Assembly (NCBI RefSeq): GCF_910594005.1
Contig: NC_057825.1
Span: forward strand, 45,043,037-45,107,036
Direction of reading: 5' to 3'
DNA: 64,000 nt
Source of the DNA: Cervus elaphus
Taxonomy: Eukaryota; Chordata; Mammalia; Artiodactyla; Cervidae
Part shown: piece by piece, positions 10,301 to 25,300 of the stretch
Layout: each line of letters starts with the position of its first letter
How positions within the stretch are numbered: the stretch's first letter is position 1
Program-made: the position numbers and the translations under genes
The notes under the pieces: generated by a model
Told to the model about the DNA's origin: nothing
Seen by the model: only the letters and a program-made list of their open reading frames with translations
Database searches by the model: none

Positions 10301-13300
10301 GTATTTCCATCTCCAGCCCAGCCTTCTTACCGAGTCTCCAGATATATTTACCCCTGTGTTTCCTGGACATTGGGCTGCCCTACTATCCCCTCACATTTAG
10401 TGTGTCTTAGACAGAGATTAATATCCTGTCCCTAAAAATACTCCTCTTGCCTGTAGCCCCTCTACTGATAAATGGCAGACCATCATTTACCTAGACATAC
10501 AGCACTCCAAACAGAAAACTTTTTCAGTTTCTTGCCCACAGTCCAGACCATTGTCAGGTTGATGACTCAGCCTCTTAAATCTCCCAATAGCCCATTAACC
10601 GCCACCAACCTTGCTTTCTTTCCCTCCACTTCACTTGCTACCAGAGAGTCCTTCTGAGTGTTACTGACTGTCACATTCTGCTCACATCCTTCAGGGCTCC
10701 TGGTGCCTGTGGCTTGGCCCACTGGGCTTTTGGTTGGGGCTCTTCACTTGCCTTTTTCACCTTGTTTTCCCTCCTCCGCTGTGCTCCATATATGCTCTTC
10801 CCCACCCCCTCTCAGACTGTATACCTTCCTCTGAGCACAGCATGCTTGTTACTTCCACTTGCAGCTAAAAAACCCTCCTGCACTTGGGAGGAGTGTGGTG
10901 TGTCTTTGGAGTCCAACAAGTATGGTATTGGAGCCCAGCTCTGCTGCTTACTAGCTGTGTGACTGTAGACAGGTCACCTGACTCCTCTGAGCCTCAGTTT
11001 CCTCACCAAGGACAGAGTACCTGCCAGTTGCATCATCATGAAGTAACATGGGGAATGTTCGAGCCCTCGGCCTCAGTTTCTTTGTTTTTCACAAACCTTG
11101 TCCTTATCCAGCCTTGTGTATCCAGTCTTTCTGATATCTGCAAATTTTGCCTCTTCTTTCCCCCTGTCAGAATTAGACGCTCTTTCTGTGAGCTCTCAAA
11201 GGTCTCTGATATCGTGACATCCATGGTCACTTCTCTGTCTCCCTGCTCAGCTTGGAGCAAATCTTGGACAGGAATCAGGAGTTCTGTCTCATTCAGAGTC
11301 TGCTATTGATTATTTATCTGCATGTCCTCTTCTAAACTAGCTGGAAGCTTCTGGAAGGTGGAGTTGTCTTTTTTTTTTGTTTTAATGCTACACATTTATT
11401 CAAAAGGTCAGAAGTTTAAAAAGACTAAACATATTGGCAAGAGTAGGGAAGAACCAGAAGTCTGAAACTCCTCTGGTAGGAATACAAAAGGAAACAACCA
11501 TTTTAGTTCACAGTATGTGAACTAAATGATGATGTGCTCAGTCACTCAGTTGTGTCCAGCTCTTTGCGACCCCATGGACTATAGCCCACCAGGCTCCTCT
11601 GTCCATGGAATTTTCCAGGGAAGAATACTAAAATGGGTTGCCATTTCTGGAAGGTAGAGTTTTTACCTGATTTGTATCTTTTAGCAGCTAGCTAAATACT
11701 GAATGTCTCTAAATATTGAATGAGTGAGGAAATTAAAAAAGTACTCATTCCCACAGCTAAGATGGTAATGGTGAGGAGCACATACAAAAAACAGCAGAGG
11801 ATATCAGAAAATTCTCTTAATTGAGTTGTATGACTCAAGTGGGCCTTAAGAAGCACCGCTGTTAATAAAGCTAGTGGATGTGATGAAATTCCAGCAGAAC
11901 TATTCAAACCCTAAAGGATGTTGCCATCAAGGTTTTGCATTCATTATGTCAGCAAATCTGAAAGACCGAGCAGTGGCCATAGGACTGGAAAAAGTCAATC
12001 CTCATCCCAGTTCCCAAGAAGGCTAGCACCAAAGAATGTGCTGACCATCGGACAATTGCACTCATTTCTTATGCTTGTAAGGTCATGCTTAAAATCTTGC
12101 ATGCTAGGCTTCAGCATTATGTGAACCAAGAACTTGAGGATTTCCAAGCTGGGTTTAGAAAAGGAAGAGGAACTAGAGATAAAATTGCCAACATTCACTG
12201 GATTATAGAGAAAGCAAGGGAATTTCAGAAAAACCTCTCTGTTTCATCAGTTGTGCTAAAGCCTTTGATTGTGTGGCTCATGACGAACTGTGGAAAGCTC
12301 TTAAAGAGATGAGAATACCAGACCATCTTACCTGTCTCCTGAGAATCCTGTATGTGGGTCAAGAAGCAACAGTTAGAGCCCTATATGGAACAGCTGATTG
12401 GTTCAAGAGGGAGAAAGGAGTATGACAGGGCTGTCTGCTGTCACCCTGTTTGTTTAACCTATACGCTGAGCACATCTTGAGAAATGCCAGTCTGAATGAG
12501 TTACAAGCTGAAATCTAAATAGGTGGGAGAAACATCAACAACCTCAGATATGTGGATGATAACTACTCTAATGGCAGAAAGCGAGGAAGAACTAAAGAAC
12601 CTTTTGATGAGTATGAGGAGGCGAGTGAAAGAGCCAGCTTAAGACTAAATATTACAAAAACTAAGATTATGGCACCCAGCCCCATTACTGCATGGCAAAT
12701 AGAAGGGAAAAAAGTGGAAGTAGTGACAGATTTCCTCTTCTTGGGCTCCAAAGTCACTGTGGTCAATGACTGTGGCCATGAAATCAGAAGACAGTTGCTT
12801 CTCAGCAGGAAAGCTATGACAAACCTAAACAGTATGTTGAAAAGCAGAGACATTACTCTGCTGACAAAGGTCCACATTGTCAAGGCTGTGATCTTCCCAG
12901 TTGTCTCATACAGTTGTGAGAGCTGGACTGTAAAGAAGGCAGAATGCCAAAGAATTGATGCCTTCAAACTGTGGTGCTAGAGAAGACTCCTGAAAGTCCT
13001 TTGGACAGCAAGGAGATCAAACCAGTCCATCTTAAGGGAGATCAACCCTGACTCTTCACTGGAAGGACTGATGCTGAAGCTGAAGCTCCAGTATTTTGGC
13101 CATCTGACTCGAACAGACAACTCATCTTAAAATCCCTGATGCTGGGAAAGATTGAGGGCAGAAGGAGAAGAGGGCATCAGAGGATGAGATGGCTGGATGG
13201 CATCACTGAAGCAATGAACATGAACTTGGGCAAACTCCAGGAGATGGTGAGGGGCAGGGAGGCCTGGTGTGCTGCAGTCCATGGGGTCACAAAGAGACAC

Positions 13301-16300
13301 GACTGGGCGACTGAACAACAGCAGCAACATGACTCATAAAGCAATTCTCCAATTTATTTGGTAATAAGTTTCTGCACACATGTTCTACTGAAGGAAACTT
13401 GTTTTCTTTCATTTGTTTTCTCTTAAGTTGTCCCAAGTGGTACAACACTGGCCTCGTCTACACTGTTTCTGAGCCCATTAAAGTGTTATATCTATGATAT
13501 AAGTATTATGGACAACTGAATCTTCTGAATTTTCTGTTGGGAGGCACTACTCAGGTTTATTTTCTAGAGTCTTATCAGGTTGGCTCTCTAATTTTCTTTG
13601 GCAAATATACTTTTTTCATTTTGAGTCTATTTCAGGCAGTAAGCTAAATTTAAAACCATAGTAACCTTTTATGCGTAGTATCATAAACAATTTCATTTGT
13701 TTCTCACCTGAGAAAATATGAAATTTTTATATACTTTGAAGGAAATGGGGTTTTACCTCTTTAAAGTTCCTTCAGTTAAAAGAAATTGAAAGGTATTTGA
13801 AGGGAGTGAGGGGGAAAGGATCAGTCATACCCTTGTAGACATGTATATAGAATAACCACCCTGTGTGTTCTTGTTCTCTTGTCACCCCCACAGTCCTTGT
13901 CACCATGGGAGCTGTTCTTATTGCCCACAGGAGTGGCTATTCTGGAAGTCCCTCCTACCTTCACCTCCTACTGTTCCTGAGGTTCCTCCCAACCCCCACC
14001 CCATGCACATGGAGGAAAGTTTCTCTCTGGCTTCTTGATGAGCCCCCGAGAATTTTGTCCCCTCCAATCCCACTTTCCCCAGAATTCTCATTCAGTTTTC
14101 CTCTCTTCTGAAACACCCTTGGGGCCCACACTGCAAAGCCCAGCTCAGAGAGGGCACTGGGCTATGGTTGCTTGGTCTGCAGCAGGAGAAACCGTGTTCT
14201 TCTTCTCAGATAAACCTGCGCTGAGAAGGAGGCTCTTTATAAAGGGTGCTTTGGTTTGATCCTGCCATAGTGTTTCTTAGTACATAATTTGAGAATCTAA
14301 CCACCCTTTAAAAGATGGATTAAATAGTACTTATTTTCTGGCAACTTGGTCTCTCTATCTCCCTCTCTCTCTCACTTATTCTTAATAAAATATTTATTAG
14401 GAGAAAACATATATAGCCCACAAGTAACTTATAATATGTTATATGTACATAGTCCACAAGTAAACATATAACCTCGTTAAGTGGACTTTTAAAAAAGTAG
14501 CATTGGGAATAAGTGTCAACTTAATTTGTCTTTCAACTCCAGACATCATATAACAGGTTTTTTTCATCCTACCAGGCTGATTTTAACACCAGCATGTCTA
14601 GGGTGAATGAACAAAAACATATAAGCCATGAGGATTTTGTGGACTTTTCTGATATTTACCACTCTAATGAAGAGTATTTCAGGAAACTAGAAGAGCTGAA
14701 GGCAGCCCATATAGAAACTATGGCAAAGTTAGAGAAATTGTACCAGAATAAATTAAATTTAAAGGAAATTCAGCCACCAGTCACCAGAGAAGAAACTGCT
14801 AGTGTCTCTTCCAGGTAAGTTTGCCCATATTGTTATTTGTGAACTGTAAGGTAAAATGTATACTTAAAAGTGCAAAACAAATTATTTCAGAATACTTTCT
14901 CTCAAATATCCCTTTGTGCTTTTAATGATATACAGAGGTGGGTTTTTATTCAGATTGTTTGATGGCATATCAACCTACGAGGTAGCTTCTTGCTTTGAGG
15001 GTTATTTGGTGGCCACTTTAGTCTTTTCTCTCTGATGCACCACTCTTAGACATGTATCAAAATATTTAGCGTGGGCCATTTTCAAATGTTGAATATTAAA
15101 ATTCAGTTTTAAATGTCTTTTTTTGTAATATGTGGATTAACATGAGCTCATTGCAGATATAACACAGATTGTTCAGAACTAAGACATAAATCTGATTTGT
15201 TTCCAAAATAGTCATTTTTGCCATAAACCTGCTTCTTTTGAAACTTGAGGCGACTCATCCAGTTATTCAGCACTGATGGTGCATCTCCTGTGTCCCAGAT
15301 GTTGCCTAGGCACTGAGGACTCAAAATCAAGATGCCCTCAAGGAGATCAAAGACAATCTGAGATCCAAAAATACAACATGGTGTAACAGAGTATCATGGA
15401 GAGAGAGGAAGAGCAGTTGAACATGTCAGGGTGTCAGTGGAGGGATACAGGCAAGTGAAGTATCATATCGGAGTTCAGTCTTAAAGGAGAAATAGCTGAA
15501 GCAGATGTAGGAAGCAAGGAGTGGCCTTCTAGGCACCAGGAACCATGTGTGCAAAGGCATGGTTCCTTGAGAAATCACCACAGTATGGGAGAAACTTCCT
15601 ATGATTGGATCTGACTTAAGAATGGTGACCTGGATAGGGAGAGGCAAGAGGTGAAACTGGAAAGTAGGCAGGAGCTAGTCTTGAGGGGCTTTATAATCTA
15701 AGCTTGGTAACAATGGCAAGTCATGGGAAAGTTTCAGGAAAGAAAATGATGTGATCAGATGTATATTTTAGGATGGTGACTCTGGAAAACATGTGGAGAA
15801 TTCAATAGTGGTTAGATATAAGGAAACTCTGCTGTCTCAGGTTCCTCTCCTGTAAAATGAGGGAGTCAACTTAGATCAATTTCAGGCATCTCCCAGGCTC
15901 TGTTATAAAAGAATTTGATAGTTTTCATCAGCCCTGTCCAGTTCCTATTTTAACTGATTTTACCTTGATCTTAGAAATTATGTAGTTTTTAATTTTTCTA
16001 TTTGGTCACATACAACTGAAAAGGTAACTTGATTATTCTCCTCACTTGCTTAGGTCTGTATCAGAGAACTCCTATCACCCTGTCTCATTAATGACATCAA
16101 TTTCAGAACCTGATCTAAGTCAGTCTTCCTCCTTGATTGTGTCTTCCTCTGAAGAAGAGTTGCCCAGCTTAGAAAAAAAGTATTCTGAGAAAAGCAGTAT
16201 GATGACCTATGCTAAGGAGCTCATCAACAACATGTGGACAAACTTCAGTGTAGAAGATTATATCCAGTTTGAAGATGTCAACCTGCCAGCACTTGAAAAA

Positions 16301-19300
16301 CAAAGAAAGAAACCGAAAGAATGGGTGCCAAGGATTACAGTACCCGAGCCTTTTCAAATGACAGTTAGAGAGCAGAAGAAAAAAGAAGAGAACATGAAAT
16401 CGAAATCAGATATTGAAATGGTACACAAACTGCTCAAGAAGCAAGAAGAGGAGTCAGAGTGTAAGAAAAAATTTCGAGCCAACCCAGTTCCTGCGTTTGT
16501 CTTTCTCCCCCTTTATCATGATATAGTCAAGCAAAATGAGATGCGGAGGAAGGCTATGAAGGAGAGAAACAAAGAAGCTCTTTTGGCCTCTCAAAAGCCC
16601 TTTAAGTTTGTTGCAAGGGAGGAACAGAAGCAAGCAGTTCGGGAAAAGCAGCTGAAAGACTTTTTTAAGTCTAAAAAGAAAACAAATCGTTTTAAAGCCA
16701 GACCTATACCTCGCTCTACTTATGGTTCAACACTCAATGACAAGTTAACAGAAGAAGCACTCTATAAAAACATTAGGGCGCAGCAGAGAACTCAAGACTT
16801 TTTACAGAATCCATCCCCTCTGCCTTACAGTCCGGCTCGCAGGAGTTTTGCTACAAGGAAGTCCAGGGGTCCTGAACAGGCTGAGAAGTCCAAGTACAAA
16901 CACAGGGTTAGGTGCCAGACTGCTGATTCTGAAGGCCTACCTGAGAGGTATCAGAAACACCACTCAGAACAGAAGTGTCCCAAATTCCTGACAGTCTGTG
17001 AACCATCTGACCTTCAGGCAGCCTCACATTCATCCACTAAAAGAGAGAAAATTTTGGCAGACATTGAAGCAGATGAAGAGAATTTAAAAGAAACACGTTG
17101 GCCTTATCTGTCTCCAAGGCGCAAGTCACCAGTAAGGGATACAAACACAAAGCCTGCACCTTGTAGCTGCAACCCTCCAACGCCCACGGTGTCCTCCCGA
17201 GGAAGAGAGCAAGCCACAAGGTAAATAACCAACACAATGATGACCGACTCACGGTCGCCCTAGTGATTTTGTGTTGGGGGATTTGAGAATACAATGCTAA
17301 GTTATCTGGTAACATATTTTACTATAAAATATAGAACGTTTTGCCACGTGTGCTATGGTGGCTCTGATGGTAAAGAATCTGCCTGCAATGCAGGAGACTG
17401 GGGTTCGATCCCTGGGTCAGGAAGATCCAAGAACTAAATATATTTTCCATTTTATGAATCTTTGGGGCTAGAAAAGGTTACGGTCAGCCTACCGATTTCT
17501 AGTTACAACTCAGATCCTTCTCAAACGGTTGCCCTTTTTTTTTCAACCACTGAATTACCCTGTGCTAAATTTTTACTAAACAACATTCTCACTGGCTTAA
17601 AGTGAATTAAGCCTTAGTTTGTTGCCTTCAGGAGATCACTTGAGGAAAAGAAAATGTTGGAAGAAGAGAGACATCGGATCTTAACTAAGCAGAAGCAAAG
17701 AATGAAAGAATTGCAGAAACTCCTGACAATCCGGGCTAAGGCTTATGACTCACACGAGAGTTTAGCTCAGATGTCTAAATCCAGAATAAAAGCTCTCAGG
17801 TATCACGAGAGAAACCTGACCCTCCAGATCACTGGTTTTCAAACTTTTTTTTTTTCATCAGTGGACCCCCCAAATATATGAATGAATGAAGAATAGTGTT
17901 AGTGTTTCAGTTTGTGGATTCAAGTTACTATCAATTACTTATAGTTAACTTAGGCACACACACTCTAACACTCACTCACTTCATGGTAAGAACCAACATG
18001 CATACTCACCCCACAGTGAAGACCATGATGCCGTATTGATGGACAGAAGCATTTTATACTGTGGCCATGGTTCACAGTTGTAATCCCTAAACTTTTTATT
18101 TATATTACTTTTTTTTTGTACAGTGTGATATTGAGAAAAATCTTGATTCACACAAAGCTCTTTTTTAACAGCTTGCTGTGTAATCTCAAAATGTTCTTCA
18201 GCAAAGAAATATGTCCAAGACCTTTGTTCTAAGGTCTACACAAAATCTGATAGCACAGATTAGCACTTTGATGTTAGCATCAGTTATGTGATGTGTCAGT
18301 TAACATGTGTGTTAAGGGTTAGTGGTATGTGACACTGGAATTCTACAGCATGAAGTTTGAAAATCAGTGTTTCAGAGGAATATTTTTATGTTGCAACATA
18401 AAAATGTTCATGTTTAAGTAGTAAATTATCTCCCTCACAGCTGGGTAAGTAATATGATTTATTAACTTTTAATCTGATTTATAAGTACCCCCAAATCTAT
18501 ATTTGCTTTTGTGATTATTCCTTTAAATATGTATATTATATATAATAATTATTATATTCCTTTATAATGTATATTATGTATATATACCTTATAATGCGTA
18601 TCAGTGTAACTCATTGATAGAAGGAGCTTGATTTGATGAACTTGAGCAAAATATTCTCTAGAAATATACTGTTCATCCTTAGAAAGTAAACTGGATTTTC
18701 CATAATGCTAAATTGTGTATATTTAAGCATAATTATTATTTTATGGTATAATTATTTTTTCTAATCCAGGAAGTCATGATCTTGGTAGAATGAGTGTATT
18801 TTACATAGAGAAAATAGCATAGTTTAATTCATTATAGGATCTGGGTTCAAACAGTGAGTATACTTACTGTGAGTTTTTGTGTTTTGGTTCCTGTTTCTCT
18901 ATATGTGCTATTTCCATACTCCTTGTTTCTCCCTTACCCTACTCCCATTTAATTAACTGTGCCACCAGCCTATAGGAGATCTCATCTAGGGAAAAAAGAA
19001 GAGCACTATCTAATTTTCAGAAGAAATTCCTCAAAGAGAAGATACATAATTTGGACCAAATTTTTTGGTTTATAAATGAGATGAGAGGGCATCGATTAAT
19101 CTCCCGAGGCCAGTTTGAAGCCCCTTAATCTATTCTTGTTTTGAAGATTTCAGGAATCTCAGCATACCCAGACTGTCCCCACAATGTAAAATGTGTGCTC
19201 TCAAAACCTAGAATTTGTATTCTGCATCCCTTAAAAATTTACCAGTCTAATGGGAAAAAAAAATTTACCAGTCTAGAAAACAAATTGTGATAAACTGTGC

Positions 19301-22300
19301 TCATGATTTAATTTCTGATTTGTCATCTAAGCTAAATGTTATATGTGCAAGTTCTTGTTTCTTTTAAAAATTCCATTCCTTTTATTTGATTTTAGAAAGA
19401 GTGAAAAGGAAAGGATGAGAGAATACCGACGAGAACTAGAAGAAAGAGAAGAAAAATTAAAAAACAGGCCGCTGCTATTTGAAAGAGTTGCTCAGGTTGT
19501 GTTTGTTGGAATTTGAGAGCTATTGTCAGCCTTTTTTTTCTTTTAACATCTCTAGCTCCTAATTTTCATAATCCATTTTTCTTATGTGTTATGTAATTTA
19601 CTGAGACATTATTATTTCTGTGACAGCGTCACCACATCAATCCAGTAAGTAATTTGCTTAAATCTGAGCACTGAATCTTGATGAGGTTCGTAAGCTTGAT
19701 AAAGAACATGCTACTAATCCATTCATTTTCAAAATAATAGTTTCACAACCTGTTTTTAATGGCTAGTCTTTTTTCAGTACCAACTTGGCCAAATATTGAG
19801 GTTGAATTGGAAGACTTTGAAGAATTAAAAAATGAAACAAAATGGCTAACTGAATCAGATTTATTTCTGCCAGTTTCTTTTTCCAGTTTTATTGGGATAA
19901 AATTGACATTTGGCAGGTATAAGTTTAAGAAGTACAGTATAATGACTTGACATTCATATATTAGGAAATGATTATTACAGTTAGTTAACACCTATCAACC
20001 TCATTGTTACCAAAAAAATTGTTTTCCTTGTGATGAGAAGTCTTAGGATTTACTCACTTAGCAACTTCCACATATTCCACACTGCAGTGGTAACTGTCAT
20101 CATCATGGTGTACACTACACTTTCAGTACTTTCATATCTTATAAGTGGAAGTTTCTACCTTTTGACACCTGCATACAATTCCTCCAGTAATCACAAATAT
20201 GATCTCTTTTTCTATGAATTTGTGTGTGTGTGTGTGTTTGGATTCCACACATAAATGAGATCATACAGTATTTGTCCTTCTCTGTCTGACTAATTTCTTT
20301 TAGCTCTATGCCCTCAAGGTTCATCTGTATTGTTACAAATGGCAGGATTTCTTTTTTTGTGGCCAAATAGTATTCCATATCTACCACATTTTCTTTATCC
20401 ATTCATCTTTTGATGGTCATTTGGATTTTTTCCATGTCTTGACTATTGTAAATAATGCTGCAGTGAATTGACATAATGATTTCATTTCCTTTTAATAAAT
20501 ATCTGGGAGTGGAATTGCTGGATTGTGTAGTGGTTCTATTTTTAATTTTTTGAGGAAACTCCATACTGTTTTCCATAATGGCTGTGCCAATTTACTTTCC
20601 CATGAACAGTGCACAAGGGTTCCCTTTTTCTCTACATCCTCACCAGCATTTGTTATGTTTTGTTTTTTTGAGACCAGCCATTGTAACAAGTGTGAGGTGG
20701 TATCTCATTGTGATTTTGATTTGTATTTCCCTAATGATGGTGATGGTGAGCACCTTTTCGTATGCCTGTAGCCATTTGAATATCCTCTTCGAAAAATGTC
20801 TTTTCATATCTTTAGCCCATTTTTAAATTTTATTTTTTGCTAATGACTTTCATGAGTTTTTTTTATATATTTTGGATATTAACCTCTTATCAAATAGATG
20901 ATTTGCAAATATTTTCTCCCATTCAGTAGGTTGCCTTTTTGTTTTGTTGATCAGTTTTTTTTGAGTCTATAATTTTTAGTTTTAGCTATAATTAGTGAAA
21001 TTACTTCCTTTTTCTAAAAATTGAAGTATAGTTGATTTACCATGTTGTATTAGTTTCTGGTATACAGCAAACTGATTCAGTTGTTTTGTATATATGTATA
21101 AATACACATATATATATATCCTTTTTCAGATTCTTTTCCATTATGGTTTATTACAAGACATTAAAATAGTTCCCTGTGCTTTACAGTAGGACCTTGTTAT
21201 TTGTCTATTTTATGTAAAGTAGTGTATATCTGTTAATCCCACCTCCTAATTTACCCCCCTTCCCTTTCCCCTTTGGTAACCATAAATTTGTTTTCTGTGT
21301 CTGTGAGAAGGACTCCCTTTTTATTGGGGGAAAAAAAGCTTGGTGCTACGAACAAGGAATCATGATTTTACTAGATTAATACTCAGTTTTACAGTCTTTC
21401 CCTTAAGAGAAATTTGTCGATTTCAGGTGATCTTTTTTGTATCCATAAGGGAAAAGCTCCCATGGGCTACGTAATTTAAAAATAGACAAAATCACTAGAG
21501 GTTACAGGTGCTGTGTTGTGAATTTCAAGCTGTTACATTTGGAGCTTGCTGCCAGCAAGTGTCTGGGACAGATGAGTGTCCTATAGGACTGTCCTTGTCA
21601 GAGTCTCACTGAGGACAAGGGACATTCGTTGTGGCATATTACAGTCTCTCAAAGTTATGGGAACCCTTTACTTATTGATTTGGATATAATTTTATGTAAC
21701 GCTTTTCACTTTAAGGGATTTTTTTTCTCACATCCCAGTTTCAACTTTAGGGGAGAAAAATGATCATAAGCTGTTCTACGTTACTCAGCATAAAGTGATT
21801 GATTTTTGCCTCACATAGTTTTCTCCGGCTCTCTACTGCAGGTTTTACATCCACTCGTCTGGATATACCTACCCAGATTTCTCACAGGCATCTTATATTC
21901 ATCTTGACACAAAGTAGACCTTCCTCTCTGGGTTCGTGTTTTTGTTGGGCTGCAATTTAGATGACTGGAAACCACTTTTCCCCCCACTTTTTCTCAGCTG
22001 TCCCTGAGACCTGAGAAGTTCCTTTCTAGACAGCTTTTGGATCTGCCTTTCTCCATTCCTGATGGGGAAATGCTAGGTGAAGCCGCTATTTTCCGTCTGA
22101 GTTGTTATTATGGTTTGACTGGTTTTCTTGCCTTGTTCTTTGCAAAGCCACTCGTTCTGTCTTCTCTTTGCCATTCCCATTCCCTTGCCACAGTGTTCAC
22201 CCCAGTAACAGTGACAATCATCCATTTCACTGATGCCATTTGTTCTCGTTTTCCATAAATGGTATCAAGGGAGCTTGACATTGGCTTCTCCAAACAGTGC

Positions 22301-25300
22301 CGCAAGATGGGTATTCTTGTGTTGCAGAGGAAGAAACTGAAGTTGAAAGAAAGTAAATAACTTTTAAGGTTGATAGTTAGTAAGTAATAGAACTAGGAAC
22401 CCAAGTCAGCCTGCTTCCAAATGCTTAGCACTAAGCTGTCCTGCTACCCCCCAGAAGATAAGTCCACAAGTCTTAACATGGTGTACCGAATCCTCTCTTA
22501 CCTGATCCCTGTTGACCTCTTTAGTTCATTGACCACTGCATGCCTCCACTCCCTTCTGTGTACACCCTTTACTTGCAGACTGTACCACACCACTAGTTTC
22601 AAACTGGACATCTTTTTTTTTGGGGGGGGGGGTGACATCTTTTTAAAATATTTATTTATATATTTGGCTGTGCCAGGTCTTAGTTGCAGCACTCGGGATC
22701 TTTGATCTTTGTTGTGGTGTGTGGGATCTTTTTAGCTGTGGTGTGCGAACCCTTTAGTTACGGCATGTAAACTCTTAAGTTGCAGCATGTGGGATCTAGT
22801 TCCCTGACCAGGATTTGAGCCCGGGCCCCCCGTATTGGGAGTGCAGAGTCTTAGCCACTGGACCCACCAGGGAAGTCCCTCAAACTTGAAATCTTTATTC
22901 AGGCTGTTTCTCAACACCCATATAACTTCTTCATATCTTTCCTCTGACTCTTTCAAGGCTTAGTGTAAAATCACTTCTTGCACTGTGTCCCCAGGTTGAG
23001 TTGCATGCTATTTGTTCTGTGTTCTCTTATTACCCTTTGTGCATTTCTGTCTTTTTTCCTATATATTGTGTGCAAATTATCTGTTTAATACTCTCCCTTC
23101 TCTTTCAGCTAGTTACTTTTAAAATCTTTGTGTTGCTAGCTCCTAAGACAGCATACGACACAGAGGACATGTTCATAAACATTTGTTGAACCCGAACTGG
23201 ACTATTTCTCCCTGGGATTGTACCAGGCCTAGAACACTACCCTGACATAGTAGTGATGAGTCTCAGCAGTAAGAAGCAGTTCTGCAATGCTGTGAATTCC
23301 CAGTCTTTCTAATCACCAGAGAAAATGTGGCAAAATAGTGGTGTGTGTGAAATTAAACCCGTAAAGAAGTGTTAAATATTGAAAGTGTAGGTTAGTTTCA
23401 TAGCTGATATTTTCTTCAACCAACTTCAGCCAACACATATGCTGTCCTCTCCCCGTATACCTCTACCTCCCATGAGGGCTTGTCACAAAATAAGTAGTCA
23501 GTAATTATTATATAAAGGAAAGAATTGCTATAAAGTAAACTTAGGCTTATAAAACTAAGTATTTTTTTCCTCTTCAAACTAGAGTAGTGATTGTAGACAA
23601 ATTGCCTGAAGAAACAAAGATAATTTGTTTTTTGCAGTATCTTAGATACAAAAATGAAATAATCATTCAGTTATTTTAACCACTTTTATTTCATAGTCTT
23701 TACAGTTCTTTTGCATGGTGAAATTTGAGGGGGACATGTTTGTTTTAAAAAAGAACAGTTACACACTATTCACCTTGATATGAAATATTAGAAGATAATA
23801 AGTTCTATATACAGAGTGACTGGCAGTGACTCACCATTGTTTTGGTTTTGTTAACATATATTGGTACTTCTTTTCTTGCAGTTACTATTACTGCTAATTA
23901 ATAGCTAGCTGTTAATTAATAAATTCACTTACAATGGTATGCATTTCCCATTTATAAGTGTTAATTATGGTCATGCTGCTGTTGAGTTATCCCGCTAGCA
24001 GAGTTAGCCTGTGATCCAGGACAGAACAAACCATGTTTTCCTATTTCTTAAAAATCACAGGATTTATTAACTGAATATGTTAAATCAGATTTTAAACCAA
24101 ATATTGGGGCTTCCCTGGTGGCTCAGCTGGTAAAAAATCTGCCTGCACTGCGGGAGACCTGGGTTTGATCCCTGGGTTGGGACGATCCCCTGGAGAAGGG
24201 AATGGCTACCCACTCCAGTATTCTGGCCTGGAGAATTCCATGGGCTGTATAGTCCATGGGGTCGCAAAGAGTCGGACATGACTGAGCGACTTTCACTTTC
24301 AAACCAAACATTAAAGCGTTAAATCAAATTCAGATGAAGGCTTAAGAGCAGTAACATTGACTAGTATCATTTAAATCTTTTATACTTCGTTTGCTTAAAT
24401 CAGAATATATTCTTTTTAGCACATTGAGTTAGGTCTGGGGTTTCTTTATCCTGCTTTACAGTCTTTGGGGGCATTCTTCTCAGGTCACTTTCCTATGCCT
24501 TTCAGTTGCCCAAGGCTTGTCTATTGGTATTCAGAGCCTCTGGTTGCATTTTTACTTATTTGTCTAAAAATCATCATTCACAGTGGGTGCATTTTGAGCA
24601 GTTTTAGTGCTTCTTTTTGAGTTTTCTAGAGTGTCAGAAAATGCGCTAGTGATAGTTTTATCCATTGTAATCAGCCTTTGCCATTTTGGTTTCTCCAATG
24701 GAACACTAGACTCCAGGGTCCTTCCTTATCCTGGAATCCTTGGGTTAGGAAAATATCTGACACTGCTTTACTGAAGTCAGGCTTCAGGCCACCTTGAATG
24801 ACCACTACCACTTAGAGGAAGCAGTGAAGAAGATGCAGGAAAGGATTAGGAGACTAGCTTTTCCCTCTCAGTATATTCTGTGACTTTAAGCGAACCACTT
24901 AACCTCAGGAAGGGTGGACCAAGTATCTTGGTTTCCTCTTCTGTGTTAAATTTTGGGGTGAGACCGAGTGCTCTTCCACACTCTTTTCAGGATGGGATGC
25001 CATTGGTGCTTTGGGACTGGGCCATTCCTCATCTCTTTCCTTTAGTTCCAGGTTCAGATAGTGATTTTTGGCCCTGTGCTAGTTCACACCCACTCATAGG
25101 AGGTAAAAGTAGACTAAAGTCAAGGCACTCGTGTGAACCTCAGTCATCTTGTGAATCTGTAAAGCCTGTGGTATCAGGAGCCAAGGCACTCATGTGAACC
25201 TCAGTTATCTTTTGCCTCTGTAAAGCCTGTGATCTCAGGAACTGTGATAATTGATTTGCTTTAGGTATGAGAGGGTCATCATGACTTCCACAGGCCCCAA

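Noticed and set aside
12085..12312. Short frames around 11.9-13.3 kb as host genes
   Set aside because: They are reverse-transcriptase and tail frames of a BovB LINE, as shown by the GFRKGRGTRD motif and the BovB 3' end.
17383..17420. tRNA-like B box (GGTTCGATCC) as a tRNA gene
   Set aside because: It belongs to the tRNA-derived head of a Bov-tA SINE, with no cloverleaf completed around it. The same applies to similar motifs at 24160 and 41997.
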